A stretch of DNA of 11,853 nucleotides from Candidatus Gastranaerophilales bacterium (lineage in GTDB: Bacteria > Cyanobacteriota > Vampirovibrionia > Gastranaerophilales > Gastranaerophilaceae): positions 1 to 11,853 of the forward strand of contig CANQZO010000034.1 in the NCBI GenBank assembly GCA_947628355.1, in the 5' to 3' direction. This document shows, piece after piece, positions 6,105 to 11,853 of the stretch. A program made the translations under genes and the position numbers. The notes beneath the pieces were generated by a model. It worked only from the letters and a program-made list of their open reading frames with translations, was not told the origin of the DNA and did not search any database. Each line of letters opens with the position of its first letter. Within the stretch, counting starts at the first letter, position 1.

Positions 6105-7022
6105 ATGAATATTCTTGAAGATATAAAACAATTAAAAAAAGAAAAAAATGCAATAATATTAACCCATTGCTATCAGGATATAGAAATTGATGAAGTATCC
6201 GATTATGTCGGAGATTCACTATATTTAAGCAGAATGGCTGCAAAAACCAACGCGGATATTATAGTATTTGCCGGAGTGTATTTTATGGCGCAAAGCGCCA
6301 AATTGTTATCTCCCGATAAAAAAGTTTTGCTCCCGAATATGAATTCGGGCTGTCTTATGGCAGATATGATTGATGTTAATTCTTTAAGAGAATTCAAGTC
6401 AAAATACCCCGATATTCCTGTAGTCTGCTACATAAACTCTACTGCAGAGGTTAAAGCTGAATGCGACATTTGCGTTACAAGCTCTAACGCTGTTGATGTG
6501 GTAAGAAGTTTAAATAAAGATAAAGTTTTATTTGTGCCGGACACATATCTTGGCAAATGGGTGGAAAAACAGCTTAAAAATGTAGAAGTAATTACATTTA
6601 ACGGATTTTGTCCGACTCATCTGCGTATACGTCCCGAAGATATTATCTTGGCGAAAGAAAAATATCCAAATGCCGTTATCTTAGCTCACCCCGAGTGCCA
6701 TAATGCAGTATTGGAGCTTGTTGATTTTGTCGGCTCCACTAAAGAAATAATGGAGTATGCAAAACAATCCGATAAAAAAGAATTTATAATTGCAACGGAA
6801 AAAGGTGTTGTTGACAGATTAAACCGCGACAGCTTAAATGCCAAATGGGGAAAAACTTTTACACTTATTAACGAAAATATTATATGTCCTAATATGAAAC
6901 AAAATTCGCTTGAGGATATATACAGAGTGTTAAAAACGGAAGAAAATGAAATTACAATTGATAAATCAATAAGCGAAAAAGCAAAAGAATGTATAGAAAA
7001 AATGCTTTCCGTTAAGATTTAA
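6105..7022 (+). CDS. nadA: Quinolinate synthase A
   Basis: 305-residue enzyme that condenses iminoaspartate with dihydroxyacetone phosphate to quinolinate in de novo NAD synthesis, using an oxygen-sensitive [4Fe-4S] cluster. The three cluster cysteines are in their expected contexts: C83 in NSGCLMAD, C169 in NGFCPTHLR, and C261 in IICPNMKQ. Other landmarks are ILTHCYQ (18-24) near the N-terminus, GDSLYLSRMA and AHPEC. Length equals that of the compact NadA class. The usual partners nadB and nadC are not in the window. The next gene on the same strand encodes a ferredoxin, but that gene has its own promoter and ribosome-binding site. Confidence 0.96.
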   Translation: MNILEDIKQLKKEKNAIILTHCYQDIEIDEVSDYVGDSLYLSRMAAKTNADIIVFAGVYFMAQSAKLLSPDKKVLLPNMNSGCLMADMIDVNSLREFKSKYPDIPVVCYINSTAEVKAECDICVTSSNAVDVVRSLNKDKVLFVPDTYLGKWVEKQLKNVEVITFNGFCPTHLRIRPEDIILAKEKYPNAVILAHPECHNAVLELVDFVGSTKEIMEYAKQSDKKEFIIATEKGVVDRLNRDSLNAKWGKTFTLINENIICPNMKQNSLEDIYRVLKTEENEITIDKSISEKAKECIEKMLSVKI

Positions 7023-7051
7023 ACACATTATCTTTAATTTTAAAATTTTAA

Positions 7052-7060
7052 TGGTATAAT
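7052..7060 (+). promoter_or_regulatory. Extended -10 promoter of the ferredoxin gene
   Basis: TGGTATAAT is a perfect TATAAT (7055-7060) with the TGn extension. Predicted start is near 7067, giving a leader of about 42 bases with ribosome-binding site AAAGGAG (7096-7102). The -35 region is weak. Confidence 0.6.
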
Positions 7061-7067
7061 AAATTTG

Positions 7068-7082
7068 TTGTTTAATAAACAA
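7068..7082. promoter_or_regulatory. Perfect 15-base palindrome at the predicted ferredoxin start site
   Basis: TTGTTTA-A-TAAACAA is a perfect 7-bp inverted repeat around one central base, sitting exactly where transcription of the ferredoxin gene should begin. Symmetry and position fit a repressor operator. The regulator is unknown, and an AT-rich chance palindrome cannot be excluded. Confidence 0.4.
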
Positions 7083-7108
7083 TAAACAGTCAGATAAAGG
7101 AGAAAATA

Positions 7109-7285
7109 ATGAAAGTAACAGTTAATGACAGTTGTATAGCATGCGGCGCTTGCGAATCAGTATGTGACGCAGTATTCTCAGTTGATGATAAAGCAAAAGT
7201 TAATGAAGGGGCTGTATCAGGCAACGAAGATTGTGTTAAAGAAGCTGCTGATTGCTGCCCTGTTAATGCAATTGAAGTTGAATAA
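7109..7285 (+). CDS. Small [4Fe-4S] ferredoxin
   Basis: 58-residue acidic ferredoxin, a soluble low-potential electron carrier. CIACGACESVC (9-19) supplies cluster ligands C9, C12 and C15, and C51 in CCPVNAI is the fourth. The layout is that of single-cluster ferredoxins such as the one from Thermotoga maritima, in which the cysteines equivalent to C19 and C42 form a disulfide; both are present here. An extra cysteine, C50, sits next to the fourth ligand. A strong AAAGGAG seven bases before the ATG fixes the start. It is preceded by its own promoter and followed by a terminator, so it is probably monocistronic and highly expressed. The electron partner is not encoded adjacent to it. Confidence 0.95.
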   Translation: MKVTVNDSCIACGACESVCDAVFSVDDKAKVNEGAVSGNEDCVKEAADCCPVNAIEVE

Positions 7286-7304
7286 TTAATTTTTTAATTA
7301 TATG

Positions 7305-7335
7305 AAAAAGAGGCATAATTTACTGCCTCTTTTTT
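7305..7335. terminator. Bidirectional intrinsic terminator between ferredoxin and mnmG
   Basis: AAAAAGAGGCA (7305-7315), an eight-base loop, and TGCCTCTTTTT (7324-7334): a perfect 11-bp stem with T-runs on both strands. It serves the ferredoxin gene on the plus strand and mnmG on the minus strand; the mnmG stop codon (7334-7336) overlaps its outer arm. Confidence 0.9.
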
Positions 7336-9205
7336 ATTTTGTCTTTAAATGGTGAGATTCTATCATAACCATTAAAACCGAAATATCAGCAGGTTTTACT
7401 CCGCCTATTCTTGAAGCCTGCCCTAATGTTACGGGTCTGATTTTTGTAAGCAAGTCTCTTGTTTCTATTGAAATATGCTTTATTTGACTGTAATCAATAT
7501 CCGAGGGAATTCTGATTTTTTCAAGTTTATCAGACATATTAACCTGTTCTATTTGACGTTTAATATAACCTGCATATTTAATTTTTACTTCAACTTGTTC
7601 ATATACATCTCTGGGCAGGTTTAAAGCTGAAGTTTTCTCATCTGCCTCTTTTAAAACCTCATAAGTAATATCGGGTCTTTTTAAAAGTTCAGAGAGTTTC
7701 ATTCCCCTGTCAATATTTTGATTATACTTTGAAAGAACTGCATTTACTTTGTCAGTAGCCGAAATCTTATCGTTTTCAAGTCTGTTTATTTCATCTTTTA
7801 TCAGTTTTTGTTTATTTAAAAATATTTGATAACGCTCATCAGATATTAATCCTGCTTCATAGCCTATAGGAGTGAGTCTTTCATCTGCGTTATCCTGTCT
7901 TAAAAGCAATCTGTACTCGGAACGCGACGTAAGCATTCTATAGGGCTCTGTTATATCCTTTGTCACAAGGTCATCCACAAGAGTGCCTAAATATGAAGAA
8001 TCACGCGAAAGAGTTATCATTTCTTTATTTTGCAAATATTTTATCGCATTAATTCCTGCCAAAAGCCCTTGCGCTGCCGCTTCTTCATATCCCGAGGTTC
8101 CGTTAATCTGCCCTGCACAAAATAAACCTTTAACATATTTTGTCATTAAAGTATGTGTTAATTGAACTGCAGGCATGTAATCGTATTCAACCGCATAAGC
8201 AGGCTTCATTACGTGAACATTTTCAAGCCCGGGAAGTGAACGGAGCATATCAAGCTGAACTTCTGCGGGCAGACTTGTTGAAAATCCCTGCACATACATT
8301 TCATAAGTGCTTTTTCCTTCGGGTTCAATAAATATATGATGAGAGGGATTATGCGCAAATCTTACAACCTTATCTTCAATAGAAGGACAGTACCTTGGAC
8401 CTGTTGCATGGATTAACCCTGAATAAAGCGGAGATTTATCAAGATTGTTTTTTATAATTTCATGAGTTTTTTCCGTAGTTCTTGTCAGCCAGCAGGGATA
8501 TTGCTCTCTTATCGGTCTGTCGGGTAAAAAAGAAAAGAATGTCGGATTTTCATCACCCGGTTGAATTGTCATTTTATTAAAATCAATTGTTCTTCCGTCA
8601 ACCCTTGCAGGCGTACCTGTTTTTAATCTGCCTATTTTAAATCCTAATTTCTGCAAAGACGGCGACAAACCTTTTGCACTTGCTTCGCCTAATCGCCCAA
8701 ATTCTAAATATTTAAGTCCGACCCAAATTCTTGCTTCCAATGATGTTCCCGTTGTTAATATTACGCAAGGAGCATAATATTCCAATCCAAACTCATCTTT
8801 TAAGCCTTTAACTACGTTATTTTCAACCAAAAGTTCAGTCATTGTACACTGTTTTAAAGATAAATTTTCTTCACATTCAAGCAGATTTCGAACAAAACGC
8901 ATATATTCTTTTTTATCGGATTGAGCTCTTAACGCACGCACAGCAGGACCTTTAGATGAATTTAAAACTTTAAGCTGCATATAAGTTGCATCAGCAGCAA
9001 CACCCATAATTCCGCCAAGTGCATCTATTTCACGAACAAGACAAGACTTGGCAGGCCCGCCAATTGCAGGATTACAAGGCATTAGGGCAATATTATCCAT
9101 ATTTAACGTGGCAAGCAATGTCTTTGCACCAAGCCTTGCACTTGCAACAGCTGCTTCACATCCTGCGTGTCCCGCTCCGACTACTATTACATCATACTTA
9201 AACAT
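7334..9205 (-). CDS. mnmG: tRNA U34 carboxymethylaminomethyl synthase subunit MnmG (GidA)
   Basis: 623-residue FAD protein that works with MnmE to place the carboxymethylaminomethyl group on wobble uridine 34 of several tRNAs, with methylene-tetrahydrofolate as carbon donor. VVGAGHAGCEAA has the FAD motif G10-x-G12-x-x-G15. CNPAIGG carries C44 and GPRYCPSIEDK carries C273, corresponding to the two conserved catalytic cysteines of E. coli MnmG. LKTGTPARVDG (about 194-204) and the C-terminal RPVTLGQASRIGGVKPADIS are family signatures. Length is normal (about 620-630). mnmE is not in the window. There is no Shine-Dalgarno before the ATG, and a TATAAT lies six bases upstream. Confidence 0.97.
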   Translation of the reverse strand: MFKYDVIVVGAGHAGCEAAVASARLGAKTLLATLNMDNIALMPCNPAIGGPAKSCLVREIDALGGIMGVAADATYMQLKVLNSSKGPAVRALRAQSDKKEYMRFVRNLLECEENLSLKQCTMTELLVENNVVKGLKDEFGLEYYAPCVILTTGTSLEARIWVGLKYLEFGRLGEASAKGLSPSLQKLGFKIGRLKTGTPARVDGRTIDFNKMTIQPGDENPTFFSFLPDRPIREQYPCWLTRTTEKTHEIIKNNLDKSPLYSGLIHATGPRYCPSIEDKVVRFAHNPSHHIFIEPEGKSTYEMYVQGFSTSLPAEVQLDMLRSLPGLENVHVMKPAYAVEYDYMPAVQLTHTLMTKYVKGLFCAGQINGTSGYEEAAAQGLLAGINAIKYLQNKEMITLSRDSSYLGTLVDDLVTKDITEPYRMLTSRSEYRLLLRQDNADERLTPIGYEAGLISDERYQIFLNKQKLIKDEINRLENDKISATDKVNAVLSKYNQNIDRGMKLSELLKRPDITYEVLKEADEKTSALNLPRDVYEQVEVKIKYAGYIKRQIEQVNMSDKLEKIRIPSDIDYSQIKHISIETRDLLTKIRPVTLGQASRIGGVKPADISVLMVMIESHHLKTK

Positions 9206-9211
9206 AGTTTT

Positions 9212-9217
9212 ATTATA
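9212..9217 (-). promoter_or_regulatory. -10 element of mnmG, predicted leaderless
   Basis: Minus-strand TATAAT (9217 to 9212); the A of the ATG is at 9205, seven bases past its last base, and no Shine-Dalgarno is present. The -35 is weak. It lies in the 37-base gap after the radical SAM gene, so mnmG may also be reached by transcription from there. Confidence 0.45.
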
Positions 9218-9242
9218 AACTAAAAATTAATAATTTGCTTTT

Positions 9243-9995
9243 CTATTTATACATTTGCCAACGTTGTGCTACCGGTATTTCTTTACAATATCTGCATGCC
9301 TTTAGAGGCTTATTTTTTGTTAAATTTTCATATATTTTTTTACTTGACATTTTATATATATCAATCCCATAAGGCAGGTCTATATTTGTTTTATTTTTTT
9401 TATTATAATAATACCTAAAACACTCGGGACATATATATAATTTATGATTCCATAAATTAGTACATATCTTTCTTGTACAATTCTTAAATGCTATTTCTTC
9501 ATTTGAAGTTCCATATTGATTAAATAAATTGAAAAATATTTTTTGATCCACTAACCATAACCTGTCTTCAATATTATTCATTTTTAATATATTTTTTACT
9601 TCATCAATATATTTTTTATAAAGTGAATAATATGACAAATCAATATATATATTATATTTTTTCACACAATCCCAAAAATCTGATTTTTTTGCAGCTAATA
9701 ATAAACCGTTTGTTACTAATTTAATTATGGAATTTGGGAAAAAAAGTCTTGTATAATACATAAACTCATTAACTTGCGGATGCAGCAAGGGTTCCCCGCC
9801 CATTAAACGTATAGTATTTATATTAATTTTTTTTGAAAGTTCTTCAACATCTTTTTTAAAATCATCAATATTGATTAAAATTAATTCGTCTACAAGATAA
9901 CAAAAATGGGAACAGTTCTTACATTTTAAGTTACAGCTATCTGTTATATGAATTTCCAGATAATTGATTGTTTTTTTATTTTTACAAAATAACAT
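9243..9995 (-). CDS. Radical SAM protein with C-terminal cysteine-rich (SPASM-like) region
   Basis: 250-residue radical SAM enzyme. The [4Fe-4S]/SAM motif CNLKCKNC gives C21, C25 and C28, just after a first strand LEIHITDS. RLMGGEPLLHP (63-73) is the SAM-binding GGEP motif, and KLVTNG is at 92-97. The C-terminal third has C173, C178, C189, C192, C234 and C237, an arrangement suggesting an auxiliary Fe-S cluster of SPASM or twitch type. Substrate is unknown. Relatives with this ITDSCNLKCKNCSHF style occur with surface-glycan genes and with peptide-modification genes, but none is adjacent here. The gene is much more AT-rich than its neighbours (only seven G/C in 9601-9660), which points to transfer. 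The start at 9995 fits a promoter placed for leaderless transcription. Confidence 0.85.
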   Translation of the reverse strand: MLFCKNKKTINYLEIHITDSCNLKCKNCSHFCYLVDELILINIDDFKKDVEELSKKININTIRLMGGEPLLHPQVNEFMYYTRLFFPNSIIKLVTNGLLLAAKKSDFWDCVKKYNIYIDLSYYSLYKKYIDEVKNILKMNNIEDRLWLVDQKIFFNLFNQYGTSNEEIAFKNCTRKICTNLWNHKLYICPECFRYYYNKKNKTNIDLPYGIDIYKMSSKKIYENLTKNKPLKACRYCKEIPVAQRWQMYK

Positions 9996-10001
9996 TTTTT
10001 T

Positions 10002-10030
10002 ATAATATCACTTTGTAAAAAAATTGACAA
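10002..10030 (-). promoter_or_regulatory. Promoter of the radical SAM gene, predicted leaderless
   Basis: On the minus strand TTGTCA (10030-10025), a 17-base spacer and TATTAT (10007-10002). The ATG at 9995 begins seven bases after the -10, with only A residues between. The same TTGACAA core on the plus strand also reads TTGACA, but no matching -10 follows it at the right distance. Confidence 0.6.
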
Positions 10031-10057
10031 ATATTCTTAATATATTCTTATTTTTCC

Positions 10058-10086
10058 ATGACAAATTTTTTTTGAGGTTTTATTAT
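10058..10086 (+). promoter_or_regulatory. Putative promoter of the unknown gene at 10126
   Basis: ATGACA (10058-10063), a 17-base spacer, and TATTAT (10081-10086), five of six and five of six matches to consensus. Predicted start is near 10093, giving a leader of about 33 bases that contains GGAG at 10112-10115. Confidence 0.5.
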
Positions 10087-10125
10087 ATTAGTGTTAATAA
10101 ATTTTTTATACGGAGATTGGGCATT

Positions 10126-10605
10126 TTGGAATCTGTTTTAAATAGCACTAATAATAAGATATATAAGGAAAGTACAAATTTAAGTTCTCTTTCATGCGAT
10201 GATGATAAATTTAGCTCGTTAAGTATGTCCGCAATGCTTGCAAGAGGTGAAGTTCCGGATTCTCACAGACGCACCGCGGATAATTACATGGTAATAAAAA
10301 AAATATACGGAGCTCCCGTTGTTCAACCCAGAATTAACAGCAAAGATAAAGCTCTGCTTGCAAAATATGATTTTAATCTGCTTGAATTCTCCACCATTAA
10401 ACAAATTAACGAAGAATTATCATTTCTTAAGCGCTGGTCAATGTCTTTGGAAAAAAATTTAAGAAATGACGCCGATGAGATTATTCAAATAAGAGCCAAA
10501 GAATTAAAATTTCTGGCAGCTTCAAGATACGTAAGTTTAACAAGCGAAATATACTGCGGATATAAGGCACTTGAAAGATATTTTGAAGAAATTTCAAAAT
10601 ATTAA
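10126..10605 (+). CDS. Uncharacterised 159-residue protein
   Basis: I do not recognise this protein. I chose the TTG at 10126 because GGAG lies ten bases upstream and a plausible promoter precedes that; a longer in-frame reading back to 10024 would start inside the promoter region and add a meaningless hydrophobic stretch. The first 33 residues are rich in Ser, Asn and Asp and probably disordered. Then comes a basic segment (MLARGEVPDSHRRTADNY, about 37-54), GAPVVQPR (62-69), and a largely helical, charged C-terminal half (about 90-159) with heptad-like spacing, possibly a coiled coil or helical bundle. There are no membrane segments, signal peptide or metal motif. It looks cytoplasmic, perhaps clade-specific. 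Its TAA interlocks with the ldpA-like stop codon. Confidence 0.7.
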   Translation: MESVLNSTNNKIYKESTNLSSLSCDDDKFSSLSMSAMLARGEVPDSHRRTADNYMVIKKIYGAPVVQPRINSKDKALLAKYDFNLLEFSTIKQINEELSFLKRWSMSLEKNLRNDADEIIQIRAKELKFLAASRYVSLTSEIYCGYKALERYFEEISKY

Positions 10606-11567
10606 AGATAAGTTTTTATACTCTGCGCAAGATTTTCTGCAATTTGAATTGCCGTTTTTTGTATGTTTTCATTTGTCCAAAAATCATCAGAATCAATATA
10701 GTCTTTTACAATCTTTCTTGCATAACTGCCTAAGGCAACTCCTTCAACATTAACAGAGCATTCTTTAGCAAGTTTGGAAGATTTTGAATTTGTACCGCCT
10801 GACAATATAACAAATACAGGCAGTCCGTTTCTTTTTATTAACTCAGCAAAAGCAACCGTCTGCAATGTTGATTTATAATCATCAATGCCGCCTGTCATAG
10901 GGTTTCCGTCTGCTTGAATAATTATATCATCTTTATCACCAATCATTTGTTTTAATAATGAAATTATTTTTTCATCACCCATTTTAGAGCGGTCTATGCA
11001 AATGCTTAAAATACCGTTGTATATTGATTTTATTTTATTCCAACCCTCAAGTATCATTTCTTCATTTTCACTTGCACAATGAAATTCCACACAGTCAATT
11101 CCCTCTGATATCAACGGCAACAGCATTGTATATGGCTGTTTATATTTATGTTCAACAATAATAGAACCGCAATCGCAGGCCTGAACACATTTTAAGCAGC
11201 CTATACACTTTCTTTCATCGACAATATATTTTTCATCTTCATTATAAATTGCATTTTGAGCACAAATTGAAGCACACTTTCCGCACGATGTACATTTTTG
11301 CCCGTTTATAACGGTTTTACTGACATGTACATCATCACAAAGCCCAACACTGACGCATATTGCAATTTCATTTTCCTTCCCGGCTTTTAATATTCCGCTT
11401 TTTGCAGCGTCAATTACATCCTTTTTCGCGCATACATCTATCATGTTAAATCCTGCGCAGGAATATACATAAGCTAATTTTTCAACTTCCTTTGTATCCT
11501 CATTACCTGCTCCGCAGACTATTTTTAAACATTTGCGCTCATTTAATATTTTTTTCATCTTTTCCAT
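10602..11567 (-). CDS. ldpA: LdpA-like two-[4Fe-4S] protein
   Basis: 321-residue protein with two complete [4Fe-4S] motifs, CTSCGKCASIC (92-102) and CIGCLKCVQAC (121-131), and a C-terminal domain with QADGNPMTGGIDD (218-230), VFVILSGGTNSKS (251-263) and GVALGSYARK (276-285). From memory these match the LdpA C-terminal domain of cyanobacteria. LdpA in Synechococcus elongatus is a redox-sensing iron-sulfur protein that adjusts clock period to light. The C-terminal part resembles a TIM-barrel oxidoreductase or aldolase-like domain. Length is near the cyanobacterial one (about 350). No clock gene is visible here, so a general redox role is more likely than a clock role. The alternative is an unrelated ferredoxin-domain protein. 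Starts ATG at 11567 (a second in-frame ATG is at 11558); neither has a clear Shine-Dalgarno. Confidence 0.75.
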   Translation of the reverse strand: MEKMKKILNERKCLKIVCGAGNEDTKEVEKLAYVYSCAGFNMIDVCAKKDVIDAAKSGILKAGKENEIAICVSVGLCDDVHVSKTVINGQKCTSCGKCASICAQNAIYNEDEKYIVDERKCIGCLKCVQACDCGSIIVEHKYKQPYTMLLPLISEGIDCVEFHCASENEEMILEGWNKIKSIYNGILSICIDRSKMGDEKIISLLKQMIGDKDDIIIQADGNPMTGGIDDYKSTLQTVAFAELIKRNGLPVFVILSGGTNSKSSKLAKECSVNVEGVALGSYARKIVKDYIDSDDFWTNENIQKTAIQIAENLAQSIKTYL

Positions 11568-11576
11568 AACATAATT

Positions 11577-11586
11577 ATTATATAAT
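11577..11586. promoter_or_regulatory. Divergent, overlapping -10 elements of ldpA and the isochorismatase gene
   Basis: ATTATATAAT is a perfect 10-base palindrome. Its left six bases read TATAAT on the minus strand (11582-11577, toward ldpA) and its right six read TATAAT on the plus strand (11581-11586, toward 11609). Only 41 bases separate the two start codons, so the two promoters cannot be occupied together. The plus-strand transcript would carry GAGGAG (11596-11601) as ribosome-binding site. Confidence 0.6.
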
Positions 11587-11608
11587 AAAGTTAATGAGGA
11601 GAAATAAC

Positions 11609-11853
11609 ATGAACACCTTAAACGCTGACAAATGTCTTGTTTTAATTATTGATATACAAGATAAATTAATAAAAATAGCTAAAGACGATACCGTAAAAAA
11701 GAATTCGATTTCAATTGCAAAAACAGCTGAAATACTAAATCTTCCCGTGATTGTTACAGAGCAATACCCGAAAGGCTTAGGAGCTACAATTGATGAAATT
11801 AAATCACTTAATTTAAAATCAAATTATTTTGAAAAAACGACTTTTAGTGTGTT
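11609..11853 (+). CDS. Cysteine hydrolase of the isochorismatase family, N-terminal part
   Basis: Partial; 81 codons are present and the gene runs off the right edge. LVLIIDIQDKL (10-20) contains the catalytic aspartate D15, VIVTEQYPKGLG (47-58) is the second family block, and FEKTTFS (74-80) holds the catalytic lysine K76. The nucleophilic cysteine lies beyond the window. Members hydrolyse isochorismate, nicotinamide or other amides; the TEQYPKGLG wording is typical of the YcaC-like and eukaryotic ISOC-like hydrolases of unknown substrate, so an isochorismatase name should not be assumed from the proximity of aroC. A strong GAGGAG seven bases before the ATG supports the start. Confidence 0.88.
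   Translation, partial: MNTLNADKCLVLIIDIQDKLIKIAKDDTVKKNSISIAKTAEILNLPVIVTEQYPKGLGATIDEIKSLNLKSNYFEKTTFSV

Noticed and set aside
7023..7051. AT-only palindromic sequence after nadA as a terminator
   Set aside because: The stem is only A-T pairs (TTAAAATTTTAA) with no G-C core and no following T-run, too weak to call.
10024..10125. N-terminal extension of the unknown gene beginning at a TTG at 10024
   Set aside because: That TTG is the first codon-like triplet of a TTGACA -35-like sequence shared with the radical SAM promoter; the encoded stretch is Phe/Ile/Leu-rich low-information sequence without a ribosome-binding site.
1..11853. tRNA, rRNA, CRISPR array, insertion sequence or prophage
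   Set aside because: No T-arm GGTTCRAATCC-like motif, no regularly spaced repeats, and no transposase, integrase or phage protein seen on either strand.

Overview
The window is low-GC, AT-rich bacterial chromosome, densely packed with housekeeping genes on both strands. The best taxonomic clue is the gene at 10602-11567. It resembles LdpA, the two-[4Fe-4S] redox protein known from the cyanobacterial circadian clock, and is rarely seen outside the cyanobacterial lineage. With the very low GC and the absence of photosynthesis genes here, this suggests a non-photosynthetic relative of Cyanobacteria (Melainabacteria/Vampirovibrionia, for example the gut Gastranaerophilales). This assignment is inference and rests mainly on that one gene.

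Layout. 1-282 (-): start of a short-chain dehydrogenase, cut by the window edge. 322-687 (+): YraN/UPF0102 nuclease-like protein. 684-4389 (-): a compact unit aroC-aroK-aroB-surE, which carries three shikimate-pathway steps (shikimate kinase, dehydroquinate synthase, chorismate synthase) plus a 5'/3'-nucleotidase. 4390-4871: the only long gene-free stretch. It holds the aroC promoter, a direct repeat, a candidate structured RNA ending in a strong intrinsic terminator, and the promoter of the next gene. 4872-7285 (+): deoB (phosphopentomutase), nadA (quinolinate synthase, Fe-S) and a 58-residue [4Fe-4S] ferredoxin. A bidirectional terminator separates these from mnmG (-, tRNA wobble-uridine modification), which is preceded by an orphan, very AT-rich radical SAM gene (-). 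10126-10605 (+): a 159-residue protein I do not recognise. It converges on the ldpA-like gene (-), which diverges from a cysteine hydrolase of the isochorismatase family cut by the right edge.

The most unusual object is inside aroK. About 40 codons (2875-2997), roughly 48% GC in a much more AT-rich gene, interrupt an otherwise standard shikimate kinase in frame, and the DNA contains a perfect 10-bp inverted repeat and a further imperfect palindrome. It looks like a protein-coding palindromic mobile element comparable in behaviour to the Rickettsia palindromic elements. Other points of interest are the structured RNA candidate before deoB, which carries copies of deoB's own ribosome-binding heptamer; a group of genes whose -10 box sits exactly six bases before the ATG with no Shine-Dalgarno (predicted leaderless mRNAs); the shared palindromic -10 between ldpA and its divergent neighbour; and two convergent gene pairs whose stop codons interlock in four bases. 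I saw no tRNA, rRNA, CRISPR array, insertion sequence or phage gene.
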